From DSWT01 sp049975385 (GTDB lineage: Bacteria; Chloroflexota; Anaerolineae; B4-G1; SLSP01): a stretch of DNA of 20,025 bases. The stretch is from positions 1-20,025 of the forward strand of contig JBNGDO010000093.1 of NCBI GenBank assembly GCA_049975385.1, written 5' to 3'. A model generated the notes under the pieces. The model was not told where the DNA came from, did not search any database, and saw nothing but the letters and a program-made list of their open reading frames with translations. Positions 7,075-15,472 of the stretch are shown here, in pieces; position 1 is the stretch's first letter; each line of letters starts with the position of its first letter. A program made the translations under genes and the position numbers.

Positions 7075-10000
7075 GGCACATCCACAACGCGATAAACGGT
7101 CGAGTATTCATCATCGTACACCGGCGCCAGCCAACCACGCTCGGCCATAACGTCGAATTTAGGCAAGCCCTCCGGCATCATATAAGCGCGTTCATAAGGC
7201 GCGAGAATGACATACTGAACATTGTAACGCTTCAGGATCTTCATTGCGGTTTCGGCGTCAGTGGTATTGTAGAAATAATTGATATCCATCTGGCGCGCTT
7301 CAACAGTGCCACTGGGCATTATCATCCGCTGCTGGACAGAATGCCAGCGCCACGCGGCCACAGTTGGTAGCCCGGTGTAAACCGAAATCCGGCCTCCCCA
7401 GAGATATTCGCGCGCACCTTGTCCTTCCATAATTGTAGGCGAACCCTGGACATTATCCTGCAACCAACGGATCACCCGGTAGTCGGCCTCGAGTGGTAAC
7501 CGGCTCTCGCTCTCGTACTGCACAGCGTGAGCTATATAAGCCATCCCATCCAGTGTGTGCGGAGCCTGAGTCGCCCAGCGATCACGGGTTTTAGCGGGAA
7601 TCGCCAGGGCCGGATACAGCGCCGCACTTGCAAACAGAATAGCGAGCACCACCGACACGGCATCGGCGAGGAAGTACGGAATCTTGGCCAGGGAGGTGCT
7701 CTTGTCAGCACGGTAGCTCCTGAGCGCGTAGTCGATGATGCGTTCGGCAGCGACAGCAGCACTCAGTCCAAGCAGCATCCACACTTGCAGGTAAAACTTA
7801 AACACCGTGTTCATTCGCCCGATGTCGCCATCCAGAACGAGCACTTCCACCAACAGGCTGAGAGCCAGCGCAGTCCCTACCCACATCCAAAGTTGGCGCG
7901 CGTGCGGTGTACTTTGCGTATCGATAACCAATAGCGCAGCAACCATGCCCAGCGGAATGACAATCCAGGCAACGGCAACACCCATCAAAAGCAAGACTCC
8001 ACCCAGAACGATCATTCCCAGAGCCACCATAACAAGCGCTACCAGTGTACTCTCGTCGCGTTCCCGCCAAAAACGGCACAACAGCGTACGACCATGTACC
8101 ACAGCAAGCACAACAAGCGGGAAGAGGAAGTGCCCGTACATGATCAAGTAAATGCCGAATGGTGTGCGGGATCCCTGCCAGGAGCTAAACGATGAATATG
8201 CGGCCGCAAAGTTTCTGGTGAAAGGCAAGAAGAGCAGTCGTCCTAAGAGAAAGAATAGCGCAGGCGTGAGCAATTTGTAATATGGGAAGATCGCCTTTGG
8301 CGCATTAGAGAGCGTTTCGTCACCGGGTTCTGTTTCCGGTACAGGATCCCTCCGCTCCGGTTTACTGAAGAACATTAGCCAGGCCGCTACACTCATCAAT
8401 CCCAGATATGTAGGCCAGTCCCAGGTATTCGTCGCGTACAGCGCTCCAGCGATCAATCCTGCCAAAACCACCGTCGACAAAGGATGTGGAATACAACGCC
8501 GCAGATGATCGTGCCACGTTCTATTCGATGAAATACGATATGGAGGCGTTGTACCGAGTCCCCATTGCAGGGCAATCGCCAGCGCCACCTGCGTCAACGG
8601 GAGCGCCATCATGTGCGCATGCAGATCCGCATACAGGAAGGTAAACGCCGGGAACTCATTGATTGGGCCAACTTCACCGTCCAAGACCGGAATCACGCGC
8701 GTGGCGTTCCAATACCACCATTCCGCGCGGAATGGCAGAGACTTGCCTTTCATCAACACTTCCCACAATCCTACAATCGCGGAGACTGTCGCCGGATAGC
8801 CGGGGATCAGACTCTCGAAGTCGATGTTACCGATCTCCTGGAAACCCAAGAACAGCAGCCGCAGTTCCCCCAGATTGCCCAGGATAACCACCAGTAGCAT
8901 TCCCAAGACTCCGGCACGATGCCCGCGTTTGCGCCCCCCTCCCGCTAGATTGTTTGCAACGGTGTAGGCCCCCACCCCAGTCATCGCAAAAAGTGCAGGC
9001 ACGGCCAGATTGTAGCCCACAGTTGGCACAATGCCCAAAGCTTTAATCAGCGAACCGACCATCACAAAGCCGAAATAGTAATAGTTCATCGTCCCGCCGG
9101 CAAACCAGGGATCATAGGGCGGGAACCAGGCCGATTTGATCACAGCGTTTAGATAAGCGAAGTCCATTGGCTTTTCGCCGCCGGAGATAGGATGCCACAG
9201 ATCGGGATTGAGGTAGCGCATGTAAACCCATACAACATAAAGCACAGCAAAAAGGACTTCCACGCGCAGTAGATCGCGCCAGTGCGCCTGGAAGAATGCG
9301 CGGAAAACGTCTCGCCGTTTGTAGACGAACCACGCCGCGAGGGCTGCACAGAGTATAAACACACCCCATAGGAGCAACGTAGTGTGCGGCAACAGATGCA
9401 AGCTTGACAGTAACCAGGCAGCATAAGACCATGCCAACAATCCCACCGCGCGTGCCAACCCATATCCACGATAACGCAACGCAGGGAAAGCATAATATAG
9501 CCACGGAAACGCGATAAGACCGAGAACCGTCAAGAAGAGCCACCACGTGATCACAGCAAGAATCTGCGAGCGGTTTTGCGGCGCGTTTCGATTGAAAAGT
9601 CTCGACCAGGTTCCGCCACTCTCCTGATCGGCGCGCATGCGCGGCGTCATCAGCAGGCTGAGAGATTTCGTTTCACGATTGCGTGTTGCCTCAAGCGGCG
9701 TCATCCAACGGACATCGCTTAGTAGGGAAAGTGGCAACACGGATTCTGCCTGCGACCGCGAATAGGCACCGGTCTTGGCGAAGATCAACACTGTCGGGTG
9801 ATCGTAGACACTGAAGGCTTCCTCGGCTGCCGGAAATGAAATCTGGCAAGGTCGCGCGTTGGTATAGCGTGGTGTTTGCAACGCAAAGGGGATTTCCTGA
9901 TCGGGAAACTGACACGGTCCTAGCGCTGGGTAAGAGACAAATTCCGCTAGCAATTCGAAACCCAGGCGGCCATCGAACAACGCTTTGTAATAGGCGGTAG

Positions 10001-12077
10001 TAAACGGATAACGCATCGACAGACGAGGAATGGAAGCGTATGCCCGGTTGCTGGAAAACACGATGTAATCGGCTTCGTCCAGCCAGTCGAAAAGCGCCTC
10101 ACGCTTCTCCAGCGTATCGTTGTCGTAGATATGCATCAGTCCGTCAGGTAAGCTGGAAGCGGATGACAGGCCACGATACCAGTTGCCATAGGCATCCTTG
10201 CCATCCATCCGCTGTGGCAGCGCGTCATCCCAATGCTCGTTGGCAATGACCGATGTTTGTAGTCGTATCATTTCACCTTCCAGCAAGGTGATTCCAAGAT
10301 AAATCTGCTTACCACCCTCTACTATAGTCGCATTGGGAAGCGGCGCTTCAATTGTGTGCGCGCCACTTGATAGAATAGTGAAATCGACAGTCGTCTCAGC
10401 GAGTACATTCGTTCCATAAGCATCTGTCATTAACGCCAGGCGCAAGCGACGGTTACCGATTTTCTCAGGCGCAAAAACCTTGTTGAGTGTGAGATGGGTT
10501 ACGACGCCATCGATTTCTGGCGTGAACGATGTAAAGCTCACCGGCGCGAGGTCACTCAAAACTGTGTTGGGATGGACGGGAATCTGGATGTTAATACCGC
10601 TTTCAGTGTGCGCTGTTGCGACTGTAGGAATGTTATTGTACATCCATCGTGAGGCTTCGACACGGGTAAGCGAGCGATTGTAGATCTGGAGAAACGCCAG
10701 TGCCCACAATACTGTCCCCACCAACACTGCAATGGGCAAGATCGGCAATAGACCGTGCGCAATCTTACGCCAGAGAAGTGTGGGCGGCGTGGAGTTCCGT
10801 CGCGACCATACCCACTGCTGCGCTCCACGCATCAGCACCCATGCACCGAAGATTGTGAAAACAGGGTACACAGGCAGCAGATAACGCATCGACTTGACCC
10901 ATAGTGTGGCCTGGTACAGGAAGAAGAGCGTTCCCCATACCCAGATAAGCAGGTGTTGCCATTCTCGCTTGCGCACGAGACGCCACGCCATCAATCCCCA
11001 CCCCAGCCAGGCTGCAATGCCGAGTGGGAGTCCCATGCCCCAGAAAAGCATATTTCGTAAGGGGAAGATAATGGGTGTGCGTGCCGTCCATTGGTGACCG
11101 TATGGCACGTCGCGCAGACCGCTGGCCAGCTCTTGTGCATTCTGCATGGTGCTCATCCACGATGGATTGATGCCAACGTCGAAGAAACCTGGTCCTACAA
11201 ATGCATACGGTTGCGTTGCGCGGAATGCCAATGCAGCTAGAACGCCGGAGAAGACCACAGCAATGACCTGTGCAGGCAGAAAAGCGAAACGGTAACGCGC
11301 TTCCCCTTTAGCAGATTTTTCGTAGTGTAGCAATGCCGCCAACCCGACGATGCCTGCCAGCGGCCACACGCTAATCTTCGACGCTACGGCCAGGCCAGTC
11401 AAGAATCCTGCCGGCAAAAGCAGCCACGATCGCCGGTAGCGGACGGCATACACGGCAAAACACAAAGTCCAGGCGACAAAAACTGTGGCAAAGCTATCCA
11501 CTACGAAGAAGTGCGCGTGCTGGATCGGTAAGACGGCGAAGGCATACAACGCGGCTGCCAGCAGAGCAGTTTTATCGCCGTACAGTGCTCGTGCAAGTAA
11601 TGCCAGAGCTACAAGCGTTGCCAGGTCCGCCATCGCTGAAAGGGCGCGGCCCACAAAATGGATCCCACTATAGCCAATGTAGTATCCTTCATAGCACGAG
11701 CCGGAGTCATTGAGCAACACCGTGCGCAATAAGACTCCAAATGGATTGGGTGGGTTAGCGCATGCCTGATCCACCCACCCCGCGATGCCCCGCGTTACAA
11801 AGAGGGGGAGTGTGCCATAAACGTAACCAGCATAGCCTTTGTTTACTGGATTTAATGGAGATTCATTTGTGTTCCAATATTGAGCGAGGCTATCAGGGAA
11901 CCGAATAGCGCTGACGACCATCGTAAGGTAGCGCTCGTCGGGATGGAGATGGGTCCCCTCATCCCAATCGATATTGTAGGTACGCACCACCCATGCTGCG
12001 ATGAGCAGGATCGCCAGCAAAAGCAGCACAAATAGACCACGTACCGAATTCGATTTCGAAACAGGACGATTACTCAT
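7071..12077 (-). CDS. Giant membrane protein: GT-C glycosyltransferase fused to a YYY-motif (DUF2298) domain
   Basis: About 1668 residues with two polytopic membrane halves. The N-terminal half (about 1-440) is GT-C/PMT-like: after TM1 comes DWDEGTHLHPDERY, an acidic loop like those that bind polyprenyl-phosphate sugars, followed by many helices. A soluble, presumably extracytoplasmic beta-rich segment follows (about 460-800). The C-terminal half (about 820-1668) carries hallmarks of the Chlor_Arch_YYY family: GGEKPMDFAYLNA (about 965), MNYYYFG (about 997), ADLHAHMMALP, GRMNTVFKFYLQVW and GRISVYTGLPT. That family is known from Chloroflexi and Archaea and its function is unestablished; cell-envelope glycan transfer is my inference. 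ATG 12077 is preferred because a short polar N-terminus then precedes TM1, but a GTG at 12122 is possible; neither has a Shine-Dalgarno. It is downstream of the GH57 gene. Confidence 0.88.
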   Translation of the reverse strand: MSNRPVSKSNSVRGLFVLLLLAILLIAAWVVRTYNIDWDEGTHLHPDERYLTMVVSAIRFPDSLAQYWNTNESPLNPVNKGYAGYVYGTLPLFVTRGIAGWVDQACANPPNPFGVLLRTVLLNDSGSCYEGYYIGYSGIHFVGRALSAMADLATLVALALLARALYGDKTALLAAALYAFAVLPIQHAHFFVVDSFATVFVAWTLCFAVYAVRYRRSWLLLPAGFLTGLAVASKISVWPLAGIVGLAALLHYEKSAKGEARYRFAFLPAQVIAVVFSGVLAALAFRATQPYAFVGPGFFDVGINPSWMSTMQNAQELASGLRDVPYGHQWTARTPIIFPLRNMLFWGMGLPLGIAAWLGWGLMAWRLVRKREWQHLLIWVWGTLFFLYQATLWVKSMRYLLPVYPVFTIFGAWVLMRGAQQWVWSRRNSTPPTLLWRKIAHGLLPILPIAVLVGTVLWALAFLQIYNRSLTRVEASRWMYNNIPTVATAHTESGINIQIPVHPNTVLSDLAPVSFTSFTPEIDGVVTHLTLNKVFAPEKIGNRRLRLALMTDAYGTNVLAETTVDFTILSSGAHTIEAPLPNATIVEGGKQIYLGITLLEGEMIRLQTSVIANEHWDDALPQRMDGKDAYGNWYRGLSSASSLPDGLMHIYDNDTLEKREALFDWLDEADYIVFSSNRAYASIPRLSMRYPFTTAYYKALFDGRLGFELLAEFVSYPALGPCQFPDQEIPFALQTPRYTNARPCQISFPAAEEAFSVYDHPTVLIFAKTGAYSRSQAESVLPLSLLSDVRWMTPLEATRNRETKSLSLLMTPRMRADQESGGTWSRLFNRNAPQNRSQILAVITWWLFLTVLGLIAFPWLYYAFPALRYRGYGLARAVGLLAWSYAAWLLSSLHLLPHTTLLLWGVFILCAALAAWFVYKRRDVFRAFFQAHWRDLLRVEVLFAVLYVVWVYMRYLNPDLWHPISGGEKPMDFAYLNAVIKSAWFPPYDPWFAGGTMNYYYFGFVMVGSLIKALGIVPTVGYNLAVPALFAMTGVGAYTVANNLAGGGRKRGHRAGVLGMLLVVILGNLGELRLLFLGFQEIGNIDFESLIPGYPATVSAIVGLWEVLMKGKSLPFRAEWWYWNATRVIPVLDGEVGPINEFPAFTFLYADLHAHMMALPLTQVALAIALQWGLGTTPPYRISSNRTWHDHLRRCIPHPLSTVVLAGLIAGALYATNTWDWPTYLGLMSVAAWLMFFSKPERRDPVPETEPGDETLSNAPKAIFPYYKLLTPALFFLLGRLLFLPFTRNFAAAYSSFSSWQGSRTPFGIYLIMYGHFLFPLVVLAVVHGRTLLCRFWRERDESTLVALVMVALGMIVLGGVLLLMGVAVAWIVIPLGMVAALLVIDTQSTPHARQLWMWVGTALALSLLVEVLVLDGDIGRMNTVFKFYLQVWMLLGLSAAVAAERIIDYALRSYRADKSTSLAKIPYFLADAVSVVLAILFASAALYPALAIPAKTRDRWATQAPHTLDGMAYIAHAVQYESESRLPLEADYRVIRWLQDNVQGSPTIMEGQGAREYLWGGRISVYTGLPTVAAWRWHSVQQRMIMPSGTVEARQMDINYFYNTTDAETAMKILKRYNVQYVILAPYERAYMMPEGLPKFDVMAERGWLAPVYDDEYSTVYRVVDVP

Positions 12078-12122
12078 ACGGTAAATACAACGAATTGGAA
12101 TTTCGCATAGTCCTTTTCTCAC

Positions 12123-12215
12123 TCAAAGAAAACGCCATAAAAGGTTCCCCTGGGTTGCGCTTTATGACTACGCGAAATATTCGTACTCCCTGTTAATTAT
12201 AGCCGACAGCAACAG
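12123..12215 (-). promoter_or_regulatory. Short spacer with a possible -10 element for the giant membrane-protein gene
   Basis: Read on the minus strand, a perfect TATAAT lies at 12196-12201, about 75-120 bp before the candidate starts. No good -35 hexamer sits at the right distance, so an internal promoter is only a possibility. The spacer holds no terminator, which leaves read-through from the GH57 gene equally likely. Confidence 0.25.
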
Positions 12216-13703
12216 TTACTGTGCTGCAAGAACGTGAGGCGGCATGTGCGTCGTAAGCCTATCACGTGCATCGCCTAGTACGTCCTTTGATACCTCAGCA
12301 TCAGAAGGAGCGCCCTCCGCGCCGCGATATATCCCGGCCAAAATCTCGTCAAGGATCTGCGCCCCAGTGCGCCCCGTGCCCGGACTAATCGCAATACGCA
12401 GATCACGGCGGAAAGCACGTGCGAGATTGTCACCGGTCACATTCGAAATCAACATTATTGCTCGGGCCGCATTGGCAATCGCATAGCGCGGCTCAATACG
12501 CTCCAAGTCCTCGAAAAAGAAAGCGCAACTAACGAACATACGCTGCCGGTAGACCTGCGCCTCCAGTAAATTCAGTAACCGTTGCTGCGCCGCCGACGTC
12601 AAATGCCCCAGATAATACTCCGCCAAAAAACGCGGACCACTGATCTGGCGTAGTAGCACGCGAATATAATCATCCCGCAGACTCCACGGCGCAAGATTCC
12701 GGCGACGCATCATCTCAGCGTAGATCTCATCAATATCACGGGACAAATTGTCCAAAGCGCGGCGCAACGCTCCTTTCCAATGCCCACGACCCGGTGTACA
12801 GTTACAACCGGTAGCCCAGCGCCCCAAATCATGAGCACAACTCCATGCCGTATTCTCCACAATCTCGATATCGGCTTGCGGCGGATACTCACGCAAATAA
12901 CGCCCCAGTGTCGTGACTTCATATACATCCGAAAGGCTAGGCGTTGTCAATGCCTCCAGCACTTGAACTCCATGTTTGTGGTGATGTCCGAAGGTCTCGC
13001 CATCCGTAGCAATAAGCGTCAGCGCACCGGGAGCAGAGCGGGACAGATGTTCGTTGATCAATGGGCGTGCAAACTCCGGTTCCGGCATGTCGAACGAGAA
13101 ATAGTTCGAGAGATCACGATCGCGCACAAACACCGCAATGGAACTTCCCCTCGGCAGTTGGACACGATACGGTCCCGCACCACGTGAGAGATCACCATGC
13201 ACCTGCTCACTGGAGAGGATGACGAAGGACAACCCCGCTTCAGCGACCGTCTCCAATGTCTCGTAATCGACAGCCATTTCCGGAAGCCATATCCCATCGG
13301 GCTGCGCGCCGAACCGATGCACATAACTGGCAATTCCCCAGTGAACCTGGCAACGCTTGTCCCGTCCGCGCGCTAGCGGCAAAATGGTATGGTGAACGGC
13401 TTGCGCGACACCATTAGGCATTCCGTAGCGCCGCCGATGTTGGTAGACCGCGCCTACGATCTGCTGATAAGTCTCGTGAACGCAATCGTCCATCCAGCGC
13501 GCCAGCGTGCCACCGAGATTAAAGCTTACGCGCGCAAAGTTACCCACTGCTGCATTAGGTGCATAGCATTCTGCCGTCACTCTGTCGTTCCAATTTGAAA
13601 ACGGCGCGGCAGAAGGTTCAGAACGGCATTCACCGGTAAAGGGATCTTCCCGTGGTGGTTGATAGAAATGTCCATGGACACACAAAAATGGCTTTAACGT
13701 CAT
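12216..13703 (-). CDS. Glycoside hydrolase family 57 protein, DUF3536-associated type
   Basis: A 495-residue GH57-type enzyme; the family cleaves or transfers alpha-glucan chains with retention of configuration. The opening motif CVHGHFYQPPRED (8-20) is conserved region 1. GIWLPEMAVD (137-146) holds the presumed nucleophile E142, and ATDGETFGHHHKHG (232-245) holds the presumed acid/base D234. WSCAHDLGRW further on resembles the DUF3536-linked members. Proteins of that type are often near 800 residues, so this one is short: the helical C-terminal region is reduced to about 190 residues, with no sign of a frameshift. The ATG at 13703 has a GAGGA site 8 nt upstream. It lies downstream of glgA on the same strand but behind a terminator, consistent with differential expression in one alpha-glucan pathway. 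The specific substrate cannot be read from the sequence. Confidence 0.9.
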   Translation of the reverse strand: MTLKPFLCVHGHFYQPPREDPFTGECRSEPSAAPFSNWNDRVTAECYAPNAAVGNFARVSFNLGGTLARWMDDCVHETYQQIVGAVYQHRRRYGMPNGVAQAVHHTILPLARGRDKRCQVHWGIASYVHRFGAQPDGIWLPEMAVDYETLETVAEAGLSFVILSSEQVHGDLSRGAGPYRVQLPRGSSIAVFVRDRDLSNYFSFDMPEPEFARPLINEHLSRSAPGALTLIATDGETFGHHHKHGVQVLEALTTPSLSDVYEVTTLGRYLREYPPQADIEIVENTAWSCAHDLGRWATGCNCTPGRGHWKGALRRALDNLSRDIDEIYAEMMRRRNLAPWSLRDDYIRVLLRQISGPRFLAEYYLGHLTSAAQQRLLNLLEAQVYRQRMFVSCAFFFEDLERIEPRYAIANAARAIMLISNVTGDNLARAFRRDLRIAISPGTGRTGAQILDEILAGIYRGAEGAPSDAEVSKDVLGDARDRLTTHMPPHVLAAQ

Positions 13704-13743
13704 ACAGCGTCCTCACTTGACACAATAAAGTAACGCCCCACAC

Positions 13744-13778
13744 AAAAAGCGCACGGCCAACCTATGTTGACCCTGCGC
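13744..13778 (-). terminator. Intrinsic terminator between glgA and the GH57 gene
   Basis: Read on the minus strand, GCGCA-G-GGTCAAC / ATAG loop / GTTGGCC-G-TGCGC forms a 12-bp stem with one G.G mismatch and one G-U pair, followed immediately by TTTTT. It sits 20 bp past the glgA stop, so at least part of the glgA transcription ends here. Confidence 0.8.
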
Positions 13779-13798
13779 GAGACATAAATATTGGGGCC

Positions 13799-15247
13799 TC
13801 AAACGGCCCGATGTAGGGCCAAAGCGCGTTGATAGAGATCGACATAAGCACGAGCAGAAGCATCCCAAGAAAAATCACGTTTCATTGCGCGCTGTTGAAT
13901 TACCATCCAACGAGATTTATTACCAAAAGCATGCAAAGCACGCTCCATCGCTCCCAATAAAGCCGGAGCAGAGTATTCATCGAAGGCAAACCCCACACCC
14001 CGATCTGCATGCGCGTCCACATCAATAACAGTATCCGCCAGGCCACCCGTCACGTGGACCACAGGCACTGCACCGTAGTGCATCGCCGACATCAGCCCAA
14101 TACTGCAAGGTTCGGTGCGACTCGGCGTAAGGAAAATGTCAACGCTGCCGTAAATACGCCGCGCCAGGCGATCGTCGAACTTGATATAGGCTCGCACATT
14201 ACCGGGAAACTGCACCTGCAATTCCCGGAAACGCTTTTCGTACGCCTCTTCGCCAGTTCCCAAAATCACAAACTGCGCATCTCGCTGTTGTAGCAACATC
14301 TCGATCGCCGGGATAACCAACTCCAAGCCCTTGGTATCGTCCAGACGTGTCACCATGCCAAACAACGGCGTCTCCGAACGGACAGAAAAGCGCGCCTCGC
14401 GCTGGAAAGCACTCTTGTTCACGGCCCGCATCTTCAGTGTCGCACGACCAAATGTTTGCGCCAGCGCCCCATCGGACGCCGGATCCCACAAATCAGTATC
14501 GATACCGCTGAGGATGCCAAAGATTCGGTCACGTCGCTCGCGCAACAGTTCCGCCAATGGTGTCCCCGACTCGCCATCAACGATTTCGCGAGCGTACGTT
14601 GGACTGAGCGTGCTAATGAGATCGGCATGGGCCACGCCTTGAGCCATCCAATTGACCTGTCCCGGCACTTCTGCCGACAGATGAGGCAGTTTCTCCATCT
14701 GTGCGAAAGTCAAAATCAAACGACCGCAGATACCCTGATAAGCAAGGTTATGAATAGTGAAGAGCGTCGCGAGATCGCGGTAGAATGGCTGTGAGTGTCC
14801 ATAAACGTCGAGCCAGGCTAAAACAGGGGCTGTGTGCCAATCATTTGCGTGGATCACTTCCGGCTGCCAGTCCAGCATCTTCATCATCGCAATCACGCCG
14901 CGTGAGAAAAATGTAAATCGCTGCGGATCGTCGTTGAAGCCATAGACGCGCTCGCGATTGGAAAAATATTGATCGTTCCACAGCAGATAAACCGGCACAC
15001 CATCCGCGTCGGTCTCCAGGAGCAAGGCATGCTCCTCCCCCGATCCTATGGGCACAGCCAACGACCCCACCCGGCGGAAATCGTATCCTGTACCCTGCAA
15101 AGCGCCATAGCGGGGAATAACCACGCGAACATCGATACCCAGGTGGCGCAAAGCCTTAGGGAGCGCTCCAGCAACATCCGCCAATCCTCCTACCTTCGTA
15201 AAAGGCGTGGCTTCAGCAGCCAGGAAAAGTACCTTAACACCGTCCAT
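13799..15247 (-). CDS. glgA: Glycogen synthase (ADP-glucose type, GT5)
   Basis: A 482-residue GT-B enzyme that elongates alpha-1,4-glucan from a nucleotide-glucose donor in the cytoplasm. The N-terminal motif KVGGLADVAG (18-27) is the KxGGL donor-binding loop, followed by HANDWHTA (133-140), IHNLAYQG (165-172) and the hinge ILSGIDTDLWDP (245-256). In the C-terminal Rossmann half, VTRLDDTKGLEL (299-310) supplies the phosphate-binding Arg/Lys, and SRTEPCSIGLMSAMHYG (376-392) is the conserved ExxxG-type region with E379, followed by VTGGLADTV. The length is normal for the family and all key residues are present. The ATG at 15247 has a TTGAGGT site upstream. The gene has its own promoter (15311-15338) and a terminator behind it. 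The GH57 gene downstream supports a storage-glucan role. Confidence 0.95.
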   Translation of the reverse strand: MDGVKVLFLAAEATPFTKVGGLADVAGALPKALRHLGIDVRVVIPRYGALQGTGYDFRRVGSLAVPIGSGEEHALLLETDADGVPVYLLWNDQYFSNRERVYGFNDDPQRFTFFSRGVIAMMKMLDWQPEVIHANDWHTAPVLAWLDVYGHSQPFYRDLATLFTIHNLAYQGICGRLILTFAQMEKLPHLSAEVPGQVNWMAQGVAHADLISTLSPTYAREIVDGESGTPLAELLRERRDRIFGILSGIDTDLWDPASDGALAQTFGRATLKMRAVNKSAFQREARFSVRSETPLFGMVTRLDDTKGLELVIPAIEMLLQQRDAQFVILGTGEEAYEKRFRELQVQFPGNVRAYIKFDDRLARRIYGSVDIFLTPSRTEPCSIGLMSAMHYGAVPVVHVTGGLADTVIDVDAHADRGVGFAFDEYSAPALLGAMERALHAFGNKSRWMVIQQRAMKRDFSWDASARAYVDLYQRALALHRAV

Positions 15248-15310
15248 ACAATTTTTACCTCAACTGAATTCACCTAGAGAGCTAAATTGGCTATCCGATT
15301 TCGTATTCCC

Positions 15311-15338
15311 ATTATATCCGACTTCGTCGAAACGGCAA
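15311..15338 (-). promoter_or_regulatory. Promoter for glgA
   Basis: On the minus strand TTGCCG (15333-15338) and a perfect TATAAT (15311-15316) are 16 bp apart. The predicted start near 15304 leaves a leader of about 57 nt. The -35 box is only a few bases from the -10 box of the divergent rocD promoter, so polymerases at the two promoters would compete. Confidence 0.6.
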
Positions 15339-15342
15339 CGGG

Positions 15343-15351
15343 TGCTATAAT
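15343..15351 (+). promoter_or_regulatory. Extended -10 promoter for rocD and the glycyl-radical operon
   Basis: TGCTATAAT is a perfect extended -10 element. The matching -35 position (15323-15328, TTCGTC) is weak. Transcription would start near 15358, giving a leader of about 115 nt that contains the heptamer repeat and a hairpin. Confidence 0.55.
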
Positions 15352-15378
15352 AGCATAACCTTTCTCCATTCAATCGTG

Positions 15379-15413
15379 GACGGTAGACAGTAGACGGTAA
15401 ACGGTAGACGGGG
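15379..15413. repeat. Short tandem heptamer repeat (consensus GACGGTA)
   Basis: Units GACGGTA (15379), GACAGTA (15386), GACGGTA (15393), AACGGTA (15400) and a degenerate GACGGGG (15407) follow each other without gaps in the rocD leader. It resembles heptanucleotide short tandem repeats found between genes in some filamentous bacteria. Copy number could vary between strains. Confidence 0.75.
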
Positions 15414-15441
15414 TAATATCCATAATAGATCTATTTTACCC
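15411..15441 (+). promoter_or_regulatory. Leader hairpin before rocD
   Basis: GGGTAA (15411-15416) can pair with TTACCC (15436-15441), enclosing a perfect 12-bp palindrome AATAGATCTATT (15424-15435). There is no T-tract after it, so it is not a terminator. It ends 17 bp before the rocD Shine-Dalgarno and could affect mRNA stability or serve as a protein-binding site. Confidence 0.3.
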
Positions 15442-15472
15442 GTTCAATCCGTTGACCAGAAGGAGGTCCTTC

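Noticed and set aside
12078..12122. GTG start adding 15 residues to the giant membrane protein
   Set aside because: No ribosome-binding site, and the extra residues precede a normal cytoplasmic N-terminus; kept only as an alternative.
15452..15472. TTG start for rocD
   Set aside because: It would place the full AAGGAGGT ribosome-binding site inside the coding region; the GTG at 15473 has correct spacing.
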